DNA from: Acidobacteria bacterium UBA2994
GTDB taxonomy: Bacteria > Acidobacteriota > Vicinamibacteria > Vicinamibacterales > UBA8438
DNA length: 59,741 bases
Reading direction: 5' to 3'
Assembly: GCA_002346545.1 (NCBI GenBank)
Contig: DEAA01000013.1
Coordinates: 262,843-322,583 of the forward strand
Of this stretch, positions 51,846 to 59,741 are shown piece by piece. A program made the translations under genes and the position numbers. The stretch's first letter is position 1; each line of letters begins with the position of its first letter. The notes beneath the pieces are model-generated. The model was not told where the DNA came from and ran no database searches. It saw nothing but the letters and a program-made list of their open reading frames with translations.

Positions 51846-52025
51846 TTACCATCCGCAGCAGTCTGTCTTGTAGCGGCATTGGGGGCACCGCCACACGGCG
51901 TGCATCCTGAACATCTCAGCGCCGCATCGCTCGCACAGAACCGCGTCAGCATGGGGCTGCTTGGCGGCCGTCGTGGTGGTGGGGGGGGGCGGTGAGGTGG
52001 AGACGGGCTTGGGCATGTCCGGCAT
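51846..52025 (-). CDS. Small zinc-ribbon protein
   Basis: The 59-residue product has a disordered Pro/Thr-rich N-terminus and then two cysteine pairs, C-x2-C (CERC) and C-x2-C (CPQC), about 14 residues apart, forming a zinc ribbon, with a final Cys-Cys-Gly-Trp. The start at 52025 gives MPDMPKPV. A longer frame to 52079 is less likely because it overlaps the region before the divergent gene. Function unknown. Confidence 0.65.
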   Translation of the reverse strand: MPDMPKPVSTSPPPPTTTTAAKQPHADAVLCERCGAEMFRMHAVWRCPQCRYKTDCCGW

Positions 52026-52099
52026 TATAGCGCCGCGATCTCTTCCGCCTGGCCAAGCGCTTCCGCGTCGCCGTCCCAATCCGGTATGCTGTCAGGGCT

Positions 52100-52375
52100 A
52101 TGGATGAACGGTCTCGCGTGTTGTTGTCGTCGCTGCTGGGTGCGGCGCTGGGTGGGGTAGTCGGCTATCTGTATCTGACCGACCAAGGGCGCAAAGTACG
52201 GCAGGGCATCGAGCCAACCTTGGATGCCATCGCCGGCGAGCTTCAGCGCGCGCGCGATGCGGGAGACAAGGTGCGGAACGTCGCCCAGGAGGGGCAGAGG
52301 ACCCTCAACAGTCTGATCGGTGAGGACCGCGCCAGCGCCTGGCACTCGAGCGATTATCAGCAAGCCTCGTCGTGA
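52100..52375 (+). CDS. YtxH-like small membrane-anchored protein
   Basis: The 91-residue product has an N-terminal glycine-rich transmembrane segment (LLGAALGGVVGYLYL) followed by DQGRKVRQGIEPTLDAI and a helical coiled tail, the layout of YtxH-type proteins. A TATGCT hexamer ends 9 nt before the ATG, and a weak CAGGG lies close to it. The stop overlaps the GTG of the YihY gene (GTGA), so the two are co-expressed, probably at the cell envelope. Confidence 0.75.
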   Translation: MDERSRVLLSSLLGAALGGVVGYLYLTDQGRKVRQGIEPTLDAIAGELQRARDAGDKVRNVAQEGQRTLNSLIGEDRASAWHSSDYQQASS

Positions 52376-53298
52376 TTGGACGGCCGCCCTCGCCCGGGGG
52401 CGTTGTCAGTCGCGCCCAGCGGGCCCTCGAGGGGATCGGCCGCGCGGCGGTAAGAGACGCCCACGATGCGGCACACGCCTCCTGGGTGGCGCTTCGCCGC
52501 CTGGGCGAGAGCGACGATCTCACCTTCGCTTCTTCCATCGCCTACTACGCGCTCCTTTCCCTCTTTCCGGTCCTGCTGCTGCTCTTCGCCCTGCTGGGCA
52601 AAGTCACCTCGGATCCGGCCGTGCACGATCTGGTCGTGCGTTTTCTGCTGGGCTATTTTCCGCAGCGTGCGGACTTTATCGCCGCGCAGCTCGACGAGGT
52701 GCGTGGGGCTAGTCTGGGTCTGGGACTGGCCGGCTTCGTGGTCAGTCTCTCGACCGCTCTCGGTGTGTTTCGCGCGATCAGTTCGGCGGTCAATCACGCC
52801 TGGGGTGTCGAGAGGCGTCGAAGCTTTTTCCGACACGAGGGTGTGGCGTTCATGATGCTGGTGGCGGCCGGCCTGGTGATGTTGATAGCACTGGTCTTCG
52901 CCAGCGTCGGCGCGATGGTGACCACCAACTGGTTTCCCCAGTTGGTGGAGACCGTACCGGGTTTGGCGTGTCTGGTCGATCTGGCCTTCCGTTATCCTGC
53001 CACGGTGCTCCTGGTCGTGGTCGTCGGTCTGATCCAGTACTTCGTCCCGAACACCGAGGTTCGCTTACGTCAGATCTGGCTTGGAGCGCTACTGACTGGC
53101 GTGCTGTGGCGGCTCGCGCTCGAGGGCTTCTCCTGGTATCTCGGGCTGGGCGGAGGCACGATCCACGGGTCGATCGCCGCGATCGTCGTGTTCCTGGTCT
53201 GGGTCTACGTCTCCTCGGTTATCCTGCTGTACGGTGTAGAGTTCTCCGCAGCCTTCGCCCGTGAGCGTGAAGATTTCGTTCGTCCAGGGCTGGTGTGA
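52372..53298 (+). CDS. YihY/BrkB-family inner membrane protein
   Basis: The 308-residue product has about six transmembrane helices and matches the YihY (formerly RbnS/BrkB) family. Key segments are FASSIAYYALLSLFPVLLLLFA, LSTALGVFRAISSAVNHAWGV, IQYFVPNTEVRLRQIWLGALL and the C-terminal IVVFLVWVYVSSVILLYGVEFSAA. The molecular role is not settled in any species. It starts with GTG at 52372 in a GTGA overlap with the YtxH-like gene. Confidence 0.9.
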   Translation: MIGRPPSPGGVVSRAQRALEGIGRAAVRDAHDAAHASWVALRRLGESDDLTFASSIAYYALLSLFPVLLLLFALLGKVTSDPAVHDLVVRFLLGYFPQRADFIAAQLDEVRGASLGLGLAGFVVSLSTALGVFRAISSAVNHAWGVERRRSFFRHEGVAFMMLVAAGLVMLIALVFASVGAMVTTNWFPQLVETVPGLACLVDLAFRYPATVLLVVVVGLIQYFVPNTEVRLRQIWLGALLTGVLWRLALEGFSWYLGLGGGTIHGSIAAIVVFLVWVYVSSVILLYGVEFSAAFAREREDFVRPGLV

Positions 53299-53315
53299 CC
53301 TGGCCAGGACCCGTT

Positions 53316-53340
53316 CCTGTCTCCTGATACCTGTCTCCTG
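53316..53340. repeat. Short tandem repeat CCTGTCTCCTG, two copies
   Basis: CCTGTCTCCTG occurs at 53316-53326 and 53330-53340 (14-bp period) between the YihY gene and prephenate dehydratase. It abuts the TATTCT hexamer that precedes the next start. Confidence 0.5.
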
Positions 53341-53352
53341 TATTCTTGACTG

Positions 53353-54171
53353 ATGCGTATCGCATATCAGGGGGAGTCCGGGGCCTACTCCGAAGCAGCC
53401 GCGCTCCGTTTCAGTCCGTCGGCCGAAGTGCTGCCGCGGGAGAGCTTCGAAGCCGTGTTTGTGGCGGTAGAGGAGGGTGCGGCCACCCACGGCATCCTGC
53501 CTATCGAGAACACGATCGGGGGCACGATTCACGAGAACTACGACTTGCTGCTCCGGAACGATCTGCCGATCGTCGCTGAGGTGAAGCAGCCGGTGTCGCA
53601 TAACCTCCTGGTGCTGGAAGGTACTACCAAGGAGATGCTACGCCGTGTCTACTCGCACCCGCAGGGTCTACGTCAGTGTGAGCGGTTCCTACGCACGCTA
53701 GACGTGGAACTGGTGGCCACCTACGACACCGCTGGCAGCGCCAAGATGATCCAGGAAGGGCAGCTCAAGGGCACCGGAGCCATCGCCTCGGAGCGGGCGG
53801 CCGAGATGTTCAAGCTGTCGGTCCTCGAGGCTGGGGTGCAGGACTTTGCCGGCAATACGACCCGGTTCATCCTCGTGGGACGCGACAGCACTCCGCTGGG
53901 TGAGGCGAACAAGACCACGGTCGTGTTCACGGTGCCCAACAGCGCTGGCGCGTTATTCAAGGCGCTGAGCGTGTTCGCGCTGCGCGATATCGACTTGACG
54001 AAGCTCGAGTCTCGGCCGATTCCAGAGCGTCCGTTCGAGTATCTCTTCTATATTGACCTCGACGCCAGTCGTGACGAACTGCCGTGCGAGCGGGCCCTCA
54101 TGCATCTGGCCGAGTTTGCGCCCTCGGTGCGCACGCTCGGTTCGTACCCGCGCTGGCAGGATCCCGAGTAG
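53353..54171 (+). CDS. pheA: Prephenate dehydratase with ACT domain
   Basis: The 272-residue monofunctional enzyme converts prephenate to phenylpyruvate in phenylalanine synthesis. The catalytic PDT domain starts with [15 protein letters not shown], has [18 protein letters not shown], and ends with the TRF motif ([12 protein letters not shown]). The ACT domain begins at about residue 180 ([24 protein letters not shown]) and keeps the ESRP motif that binds phenylalanine for feedback inhibition. No Shine-Dalgarno sequence is seen, but TATTCT (53341-53346) ends 6 nt before the ATG, suggesting a leaderless message. The stop overlaps the GTG of the DUF255 gene. Confidence 0.93.
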   Translation: MRIAYQGESGAYSEAAALRFSPSAEVLPRESFEAVFVAVEEGAATHGILPIENTIGGTIHENYDLLLRNDLPIVAEVKQPVSHNLLVLEGTTKEMLRRVYSHPQGLRQCERFLRTLDVELVATYDTAGSAKMIQEGQLKGTGAIASERAAEMFKLSVLEAGVQDFAGNTTRFILVGRDSTPLGEANKTTVVFTVPNSAGALFKALSVFALRDIDLTKLESRPIPERPFEYLFYIDLDASRDELPCERALMHLAEFAPSVRTLGSYPRWQDPE

Positions 54172-56339
54172 TGCCCAATCGTCTGGCCGCTGAGCCGAGT
54201 CCGTATCTGCTCCAGCACGCCGAGAATCCGGTTGACTGGTATCCCTGGGGCGAGGAGGCGTTCGTCCGCGCGCGCGACCAGGGGCGGCCCATTTTCCTGT
54301 CGATCGGTTACTCGACCTGTCACTGGTGTCACGTGATGGAGCACGAGTCGTTCGAGAGCGACGAGGTCGCAGCCGTGCTTAATGAGCGGTTCGTGCCGAT
54401 CAAGGTCGACCGCGAGGAGCGACCGGACGTGGACCGGGTTTACATGGCGTTTGTGCAGGCGACCACGGGGGCTGGCGGGTGGCCGATGAGTGTCTGGCTG
54501 ACCCCCGATCTGAAGCCGTTTTACGGCGGCACCTACTTTCCGCCCAGCGCCCGGTGGGGGCGTCCGGGGTTCATCGAGATCCTCCAGGAGATCGACCGCA
54601 CGTGGCAGGAGTCGCGCGACAAGCTGGCGGCCTCAGCCGATGGCGTGATCGAACGATTGCGGGACATTCAGACCGGCCGGCAGCAGGCGGGTGGACGCAT
54701 CCCAGACGAGGCGACGCTCGAGGCTGGCGTGCGCGAGTATGCCCAGGTGTTTGACCATCACAGCGGCGGGTTTGGCGACGCCCCGAAGTTTCCTCGGCCG
54801 GCCGAGTTGTTGTTCCTGTTGCGCGAGTACGCCCGCACCGGTGCGGCTGATGCGAGACATATGGTGCTCGAAACCCTCCGGCCGATGGCCCTCGGCGGGA
54901 TGCGGGACCATGTTGGCGGTGGGTTCCACCGCTACTCGGTCGATGCGGCCTGGCGGGTTCCACACTTCGAGAAAATGCTCTACGACCAGGCGCAGCTGGT
55001 GCTCGCCTGCCTTGAGGCGGCGCAGGCGGTCGCCGACCCCTCCTTCGCGGCGGTGGCCGACGACACGCTGGCCTATGTCCGTCGGGAGCTCACTCATCCT
55101 GAGGGTGGTTTCTGTTCGGCCGAAGATGCCGACAGCGTGCCGCCAGAGCGTGCGAGCGACGCGGATGCGCCTCGTACCGAGGGTGCGTTCTACGTCTGGA
55201 GCCAGGCCGAGATCGACCGGCTGTTCGGTGATGACGCCGACGTGGTTCGCATACGCTACGGCATCAATGCCGACGGCAACGCTCCGCAGGATCCTCATGG
55301 GGAGTTCGCAGGGAAGAACCTGCTCTATGTGGCGCGGCCGGTGGCCGAGGTGGTCGAAGAGACCGGCCGTACACCCGAGGCGGTCCAGGCCGTGCTCGAC
55401 GGAACCCGTTCGCGACTGTTCGATGCCCGGGCGACGCGACCGCGGCCGCACCTTGACGACAAGGTGCTGTCTGGCTGGAACGGGTTGACGATTGCCGCCT
55501 TTTCGCGTGCGGTCAGAATGAGTCCGCTGGACCAGCCGGCCCGCGGAGCGGCGCTCGACACCGCAGTTCGGGCGGCGACCTTTCTCCGCGAGCGGCTTTG
55601 GGACCCCAAGCGGAGCCGCCTGCTGCGTCGCTGGCGCGACGGACGCGCCGACATTGACGCGTATGGTGAGGACTATGCCAGCGTCGTTTGGGGTCTGCTC
55701 GAGTTGTTTCAGGCGTCGAGCGACCCGATATGGCTCGACTGGGCCTCCGAACTCCAGGCGGTGCAGACGGCCCTTTTCTGGGACGAGGCCGATGGCGGCT
55801 GGTACAGCACCACCGGAGACGACCCCACCGTGCTCCTCCGAATGAAGGAGGACTACGACGGAGCCGAGCCTTCGGCTAGCGCCCTCACCGCCGGCAACCT
55901 ACTGACCTGGGCGCACCTAGGTGGCGCCGGCGCGGCGGAGGCGGCCGACCGACTGGAACGCACCCTGGCCAGGGTGGCAGCCACGCCGCAGGCGGCCCGA
56001 GTGATGCCGTTGTTGATGGCCAGCGTCTCGGTGTATCGCGCCGGCGTTCCGCAGATCGTGGTGGTGGGCGAGCGCTCGGATCCAGGCGCCGTGGCGCTCC
56101 ATCAGGTGGTGACCGGCATGTATCTACCAGGCGCCGTGACCCTAGTCGTTGAGCCGGGGGCGAAGCAGGCAGCTCTGGCCGAGCGACTGCCTTGGGTCGC
56201 CGCGCTCGAACGCCATGATGGGCGCGCGACCGCATATTTGTGCCGGCAATTTATGTGTGAGACTCCGGTGACCGAGCCGCAGGCTCTCGCCGCCCAGATC
56301 GAAGCGCTGATCGCGCACCGGGACGAGGAGGTCCAGTGA
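54171..56339 (+). CDS. Thioredoxin-domain protein of the DUF255/YyaL (SPATA20-like) family
   Basis: The 722-residue product starts with [20 protein letters not shown] and has the thioredoxin-like motif Cys50-His-Trp-Cys53-His in STCHWCHVM. An alpha/alpha-barrel glycosidase-like C-terminal half ([46 protein letters not shown]) follows. The family is widespread and its biochemical role is not established. The GTG start at 54171 overlaps the prephenate dehydratase stop (TAGTG). A longer in-frame extension from 54084 lies inside pheA and is rejected. Confidence 0.92.
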   Translation: MPNRLAAEPSPYLLQHAENPVDWYPWGEEAFVRARDQGRPIFLSIGYSTCHWCHVMEHESFESDEVAAVLNERFVPIKVDREERPDVDRVYMAFVQATTGAGGWPMSVWLTPDLKPFYGGTYFPPSARWGRPGFIEILQEIDRTWQESRDKLAASADGVIERLRDIQTGRQQAGGRIPDEATLEAGVREYAQVFDHHSGGFGDAPKFPRPAELLFLLREYARTGAADARHMVLETLRPMALGGMRDHVGGGFHRYSVDAAWRVPHFEKMLYDQAQLVLACLEAAQAVADPSFAAVADDTLAYVRRELTHPEGGFCSAEDADSVPPERASDADAPRTEGAFYVWSQAEIDRLFGDDADVVRIRYGINADGNAPQDPHGEFAGKNLLYVARPVAEVVEETGRTPEAVQAVLDGTRSRLFDARATRPRPHLDDKVLSGWNGLTIAAFSRAVRMSPLDQPARGAALDTAVRAATFLRERLWDPKRSRLLRRWRDGRADIDAYGEDYASVVWGLLELFQASSDPIWLDWASELQAVQTALFWDEADGGWYSTTGDDPTVLLRMKEDYDGAEPSASALTAGNLLTWAHLGGAGAAEAADRLERTLARVAATPQAARVMPLLMASVSVYRAGVPQIVVVGERSDPGAVALHQVVTGMYLPGAVTLVVEPGAKQAALAERLPWVAALERHDGRATAYLCRQFMCETPVTEPQALAAQIEALIAHRDEEVQ

Positions 56340-56689
56340 CGACGTTTAAGGTGGAAGTGCTGCTGAAGGGTACCGACGAGGTGGTGACCGAGACCGTCAC
56401 CTACTCCGGCCATGACTCCCAAGGGTGGACGGATGCCGACGTGCGAGAGGTTCTGCTCTCGACCCTGCGCGTGTTCGAACGTGTGGACAGTGGGGATGAG
56501 GCGGCGGGCACGGTCGCCTTACGTGGTCTGAGCTGGATCGTTACCGAGGCGCCCGGTGGAGTGGCCATCAATATCGAGATTCCTAGCGGCGCCATTGCTG
56601 CCGGGCCGTTCAGCTTGCCCGCCGATGAGCTTACTCAGATGATTACCCGCGTGATTGCCTCGGGCGGCAAGCGCGAGGATGTGCACTGA
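56336..56689 (+). CDS. Small protein of unknown function coupled to the DUF255 gene
   Basis: The 117-residue product has no signal or membrane segment and no motif I recognise. It looks like an alpha/beta domain with an [23 protein letters not shown] opening. The GTG start overlaps the stop of the DUF255 gene (GTGA), so the two are translated together. Codon use is like that of its neighbours. Confidence 0.75.
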   Translation: MTTFKVEVLLKGTDEVVTETVTYSGHDSQGWTDADVREVLLSTLRVFERVDSGDEAAGTVALRGLSWIVTEAPGGVAINIEIPSGAIAAGPFSLPADELTQMITRVIASGGKREDVH

Positions 56690-56825
56690 CCTCGTTCGGC
56701 GACGCGGAGACGGCGCCTGGCGTGTCCGCTCCACGTCGTCTCGGCGATACGCTCGAGGACGTCGGCCTCGGTTTCTTTGGTGCACTCGGTCCCATCCGTG
56801 GATTCCCACGGCGCCGGCCGAGCCG

Positions 56826-58805
56826 TCACGGTAGGCGGAACGCGACGAGTTCCGGTACGTCACCACCGACGGTCAGCGCGATGTACTGTGCGCCGTCCAG
56901 CATGTAAGTCATCGGCGTGCCGATGGCCGAAGCCGGTAGGTCGACCGATCCGAGAGGCTCACCCGTCGCCTTGTCTCTCGCCACCAGTCGTGGGCCGTCA
57001 TTGGTGCCCCCGGCGGTCAGTGCGCTCACCAGCAACGTTCGCGTCAGCAGCGGTCCGCCTTTCCCGTCCCCGCCGAGTGGAGGCAGGTCAAGGTCGCGCA
57101 GGCGTGGGTGGTTGCGTATCCGGTCACCATCCCCAAGCGGCTGCATCCAAGCGTGCTCGCCGGTGTTCAGATCGATGGCCGTCATTCGGGTGTAGGGCGG
57201 TTTGAGCAGTGGGAGTCCCTCCGGCATGCGCGGCTGGATGCCGGCCGCTAGACCCTGGAATGTGTAGCGCAGGTTCCCGCCGTCCGCCGGATCCGGTGTG
57301 TAGTACTTCAGCACCGAGAGCCGATTCATCGACGGTACGTACAGCAAGCCCGTCTCCGGGTCCACGGCAGCGCCGCTCCAGTTGGCGCCACCTCCAACGT
57401 GAGGCCGCTGGATGGTGCCCTGCATCCCGCTGTCGTAGCTGAGTGTCGGCGGCGAAAACAGCGGACCAAGGCGGAAGTTCTTGACCGCCTCGACTGCCAT
57501 GGCGCGGATCTCGGGTGTGAAGTCGATTAGGTCATCGATCGTGACGCCTTGATATTCGAACGGCGGCGGTTTGGTTGGAAACGGCTGGGTGGGCGAGAGC
57601 ACCTCGCCTTCCATATCGGTGTCGGTGGCGACCGGCCGCTCCTCGATAGGCCACACCGGCTCGCCGGTGACCCTGTCGAACACGTAGGTGAAGCCCTGTT
57701 TGGATACCTGGGCCAGCGCCGGTACCTCGAGGCCGCCTACCCTGATGTCAGCCAGGTTCGGGGCGGCAGGGAAGTCGTAGTCCCAGACCCCGTGGTGCAC
57801 CGCCTGGAAGTGCCACATGCGCTGACCGGTTAGGATGTCGAGCGCCACGATGCTCTCGGCAAACAGGTTGTCGCCGAGCCGGTGGCCGCCGTAGTAGTCA
57901 CCGGTCGGCGTGCCGGTGGGCAGGTAGACGTAGCCGTTTTCGTCGTCAACGCTGAGGAACGACCAGACGTTGGTATTGCCCGAGTATCGCCACGACTCGT
58001 TCAGCCAGGTGTCGGCCCCAAAGTCGTCGGCCTGCGGCACGGTACGGAACATCCACTTCGTGTCCCCCGTACGAGCGTCCACCCCCTTCAGCCACCCAGG
58101 TGGCGCTTCCTTGGCGATAGCGCCGTCCGAGATCACGTTCGGCGTCACCACTACGTCGTGGGCTACGATCGGTGCCGAGGCGACGCCCATCAGGTTTTGC
58201 CCCCGCCGGCCAGTTTCTCCTCGCTCGGCGCGAGGGATGCCCGCCATCAAATCGACGCGACCGTTGTCGCCAAAGTCGGCGATCGGAGTCCCGGTCGAAG
58301 CGTCGAGTGCCAGCAGATACGCCTCATGAGTGCCGAAGAAGATGCGGCGATCGTTGCCATCTTCCCAGTACGCCACACCACGCGAGTTGTAGAAGTGCGT
58401 GGGCCGGGCGTTCAAATACATCTCCGGATCGTGTACCCAGAGCGTTTCGCCGCTAGCGGCGTCGATGGCTGCTACCTGGTGGAGTGCGGTCGAAATATAG
58501 AGGACGCCATCGACCATTAGTGGCGTCGCCTGGAACATACGGAACTGGATACGTGGCACTTCTTCGCGAATTGTGTCGAGGTCCAGCGAGCCGTCAGCTG
58601 ATTGCCAGCGCCAGTCGAGCTGGAGCGACGAGAAGTTGGAGCCGTTGATCTGGTCGAGGGGAGAATACTTGGTGCTGCCCAGGTCGCCCCCGTAGCTGCG
58701 CCATTCGCCGTTGGTGGCACCCTGCTGACCAGAGGCGAGAGCCGGCGCACCGGCGATGAGGGTGGGACAGAGCAGCACAATCACCGAGCATGAGAGCTTC
58801 GACAT
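56826..58805 (-). CDS. Exported PQQ-dependent (quinoprotein) dehydrogenase, second copy
   Basis: The 659-residue product has a signal peptide (ending near ALASGQQ) and the eight-bladed quinoprotein propeller, opening with NGEWRSYGGDLGSTKYSPLDQING. Blade motifs include AIDAASGETLWVHDPE, ALDASTGTPIADFG, GVDARTGDTKWMF and ALDILTGQRMWHFQ. It oxidises an alcohol or sugar in the periplasm with PQQ. ATG 58805 follows an AAGGAGG site, while the frame extends uselessly to 58967. It is a paralogue of 13279-15336 but lacks that protein's cysteine-rich insertion. Confidence 0.9.
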   Translation of the reverse strand: MSKLSCSVIVLLCPTLIAGAPALASGQQGATNGEWRSYGGDLGSTKYSPLDQINGSNFSSLQLDWRWQSADGSLDLDTIREEVPRIQFRMFQATPLMVDGVLYISTALHQVAAIDAASGETLWVHDPEMYLNARPTHFYNSRGVAYWEDGNDRRIFFGTHEAYLLALDASTGTPIADFGDNGRVDLMAGIPRAERGETGRRGQNLMGVASAPIVAHDVVVTPNVISDGAIAKEAPPGWLKGVDARTGDTKWMFRTVPQADDFGADTWLNESWRYSGNTNVWSFLSVDDENGYVYLPTGTPTGDYYGGHRLGDNLFAESIVALDILTGQRMWHFQAVHHGVWDYDFPAAPNLADIRVGGLEVPALAQVSKQGFTYVFDRVTGEPVWPIEERPVATDTDMEGEVLSPTQPFPTKPPPFEYQGVTIDDLIDFTPEIRAMAVEAVKNFRLGPLFSPPTLSYDSGMQGTIQRPHVGGGANWSGAAVDPETGLLYVPSMNRLSVLKYYTPDPADGGNLRYTFQGLAAGIQPRMPEGLPLLKPPYTRMTAIDLNTGEHAWMQPLGDGDRIRNHPRLRDLDLPPLGGDGKGGPLLTRTLLVSALTAGGTNDGPRLVARDKATGEPLGSVDLPASAIGTPMTYMLDGAQYIALTVGGDVPELVAFRLP

Positions 58806-58947
58806 CAGTCCCTCCTTGGTGTCCCACCGGTCACCTGATACCGGACACCGCTGGACGTGATCAGTCTGGCGTGGACGGCGTGCGCCCATTAGACACCCTT
58901 CCAGGGGGAAGGTCCAGCAATCGCCGGTTCTTGACGAGGGTGGCGGG

Positions 58948-58953
58948 TACAAT
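58948..58953 (+). promoter_or_regulatory. Probable -10 element of the tRNA-Leu promoter
   Basis: TACAAT lies 18 nt before the tRNA 5' end. The -35 is weak (GTTCTT-like, 15-16 nt upstream), so support rests mainly on the -10 and its position. Confidence 0.4.
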
Positions 58954-58967
58954 CGGATGAGTCGCAC

Positions 58968-59327
58968 CTATGCCGAGGTGGCGAAACTGGCAGACGCACG
59001 GGACTTAAAATCCCGTGGGCGCAAGCCCGTGCGGGTTCGATCCCCGCCCTCGGCACTACTTTTCCTTAGCAAAACCGGCCATTGGTGAGCGGGCGTCCCG
59101 CTCACTGTTTTCCCGTTTCGGTTGGTTTCGGTAAACGCACACAACGACACCGTCCCAGTTCGGCTATCGATCCGCCAAGCAGATAAAGTCCTGCCAACTT
59201 CACCGGCGTGGACTATCTGATACCGCCCATTACCGCCAAGCTGTGCTTCTGTCTCCCGTGAGGTCGCCAGGACGATCAAGAGAACCGCAATCACCGTGAG
59301 TAGGATGCCCGGAATCAGTCGCGCCAT
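58968..59327 (-). CDS. Small secreted protein whose 3' end runs antisense through tRNA-Leu
   Basis: ATG 59327 has a good TGGAGGACACA ribosome site and a signal peptide (LIPGILLTVIAVLLIVLA). The first part (GRYQIVHAGEVGRTLSAWRIDSRTGTVSLC) looks like a real, compact exported domain. From about residue 92 the frame continues antisense through the whole tRNA-Leu gene and stops at 58968, giving 119 residues. The last 28 are simply the complement of the tRNA. The native stop seems to have been lost or the tRNA lies in the original 3' end. Function unknown. Confidence 0.6.
   Translation of the reverse strand: MARLIPGILLTVIAVLLIVLATSRETEAQLGGNGRYQIVHAGEVGRTLSAWRIDSRTGTVSLCAFTETNRNGKTVSGTPAHQWPVLLRKSSAEGGDRTRTGLRPRDFKSRASASFATSA
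58972..59055 (+). tRNA. tRNA-Leu (anticodon UAA)
   Basis: The 84-nt sequence folds as a class II tRNA. The acceptor stem GCCGAGG/CCTCGGC is perfect, and the D arm follows (TGGCGAAACTGGCAGACGCA). The anticodon loop is CTTAAAA with anticodon TAA at 59006-59008, and a long variable arm (GGGC/GCCC type) and T arm GCGGGTTCGATCCCCGC are present. The discriminator is A59055. The CCA end is not encoded. Confidence 0.96.
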
Positions 59328-59540
59328 TGTGTCCTCCACGTGTATTCGGTGTGCCACACCGCTGTACGGATAGACCGGCCACCCCGCGGGCCAGCCGACC
59401 CACCGCACCGTCCATCGCTGCCAGCAATTCTAGTGGTTCCGACACCGCCGGTGACGCCAGTCCGCCGTCCCCGTTGAACCACCTCCCGGCCAGCGGTAGG
59501 ATCGACGTCTCAATCACATTGTCGGAGCTGAGGTCGCTCA

Positions 59541-59741
59541 ATGACGCACGCCACCCGGATCGTCGCCGCCGTCGCCGTCCTGGTCGCGCTAGCGGCTGGG
59601 GTGCCGGTGCGGGCGCAGACGCCGGAGATTGACGCGGTGCGAGAGCGGGCGGAGCAGGGAGACGCTGAAGCGCAAAACGACCTTGGGATCCTGTACTTGA
59701 TCGGCCGCGGGGTCCCACAGGACGATGCCGAAGCGGTGCGG
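59541..59741 (+). CDS. Sel1-repeat (TPR-like) secreted protein, 3' truncated
   Basis: The frame starts at ATG 59541 after a GAGG site and runs off the window end (67 codons seen). A signal peptide (TRIVAAVAVLVALAAG to about VRAQT) is followed by AEQGDAEAQNDLGILYL and GRGVPQDDAEAV, the consensus of a Sel1-like repeat. Such proteins are scaffolds for protein-protein contacts. The rest lies outside the window. Confidence 0.8.
   Translation, partial: MTHATRIVAAVAVLVALAAGVPVRAQTPEIDAVRERAEQGDAEAQNDLGILYLIGRGVPQDDAEAVR

Noticed and set aside
1..59741. CRISPR arrays, transposases, integrases, phage genes or replication origins
   Set aside because: No regularly spaced repeats, no transposase or integrase signatures and no DnaA-box clusters were seen on either strand.

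Overview
The window is a GC-rich chromosomal stretch from an aerobic heterotrophic bacterium. It is most likely an Acidobacteriota genome of the Vicinamibacteria type, but this is inference from gene content. Supporting signs are a VWFA-related protein of the kind abundant in Acidobacteria (40438-41376), a DUF6644 membrane-protein pair, a DUF6152 protein, many exported PQQ-type and NHL-type beta-propellers, exported cyclase-family proteins, and many GTG starts with ATGA/GTGA stop-start overlaps. I see no phage genes, insertion sequences or CRISPR arrays, so this looks like ordinary chromosome with a few unusual loci.

Layout. 1-2.7 kb: end of a TylF-like methyltransferase and a monomeric isocitrate dehydrogenase. 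2.8-9.4 kb: a tightly packed exported redox and hydrolase operon (cyclase, unknown protein, cytochrome c/PHM-like protein, cytochrome b561, Tat molybdopterin lipoprotein, two alpha/beta hydrolases). 9.4-12.1 kb: a zincin and exported RraA-like and HpcH-like proteins. 12.3-20.4 kb: DUF2911 protein, PQQ dehydrogenase, a divergent beta-decarboxylating dehydrogenase, NYN-LOTUS protein, NhaC antiporter and a sugar-dehydrogenase-type propeller. 20.4-25.5 kb: a frameshifted TauD/TfdA dioxygenase, then fatty acid desaturase, histidine kinase, OmpR-type regulator, a membrane-anchored unknown and a probable selenoprotein. 25.5-40.3 kb: exported enzymes, peroxiredoxin, YajQ, PepSY protein, DUF6644 pair, 4-hydroxybutyryl-CoA dehydratase and PagL. 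40.4-45.9 kb: VWA protein and an ABC exporter/AttH operon. 46-53 kb: D-threonine-aldolase-like enzyme, ferredoxin and a minus-strand acyl-CoA carboxylase operon carrying a deleted hydratase. 53-59.7 kb: YihY, prephenate dehydratase, DUF255 protein, a second PQQ dehydrogenase, tRNA-Leu(UAA) and a Sel1-repeat protein running off the end.

The most striking observation is at 24891-25490. A FrnE-like DsbA protein has an in-frame TGA exactly where the first cysteine of the CPWC redox motif belongs. An 8-bp stem with a G-bearing loop lies 13-33 nt downstream. Together these are the signature of a bacterial selenocysteine codon and SECIS element. The gene follows a desaturase/two-component cluster that has tandem TTACAG boxes upstream, suggesting a membrane-lipid and redox stress module.

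Other points of note are a hydratase in the carboxylase operon reduced to 66 codons by an apparent in-frame deletion, a split biotin-dependent carboxylase alpha subunit, a beta-lactamase-fold protein with the catalytic SxxK lysine changed to arginine, an unknown secreted protein whose reading frame runs antisense through the tRNA, and several starts without a Shine-Dalgarno sequence that sit just downstream of -10-like hexamers.
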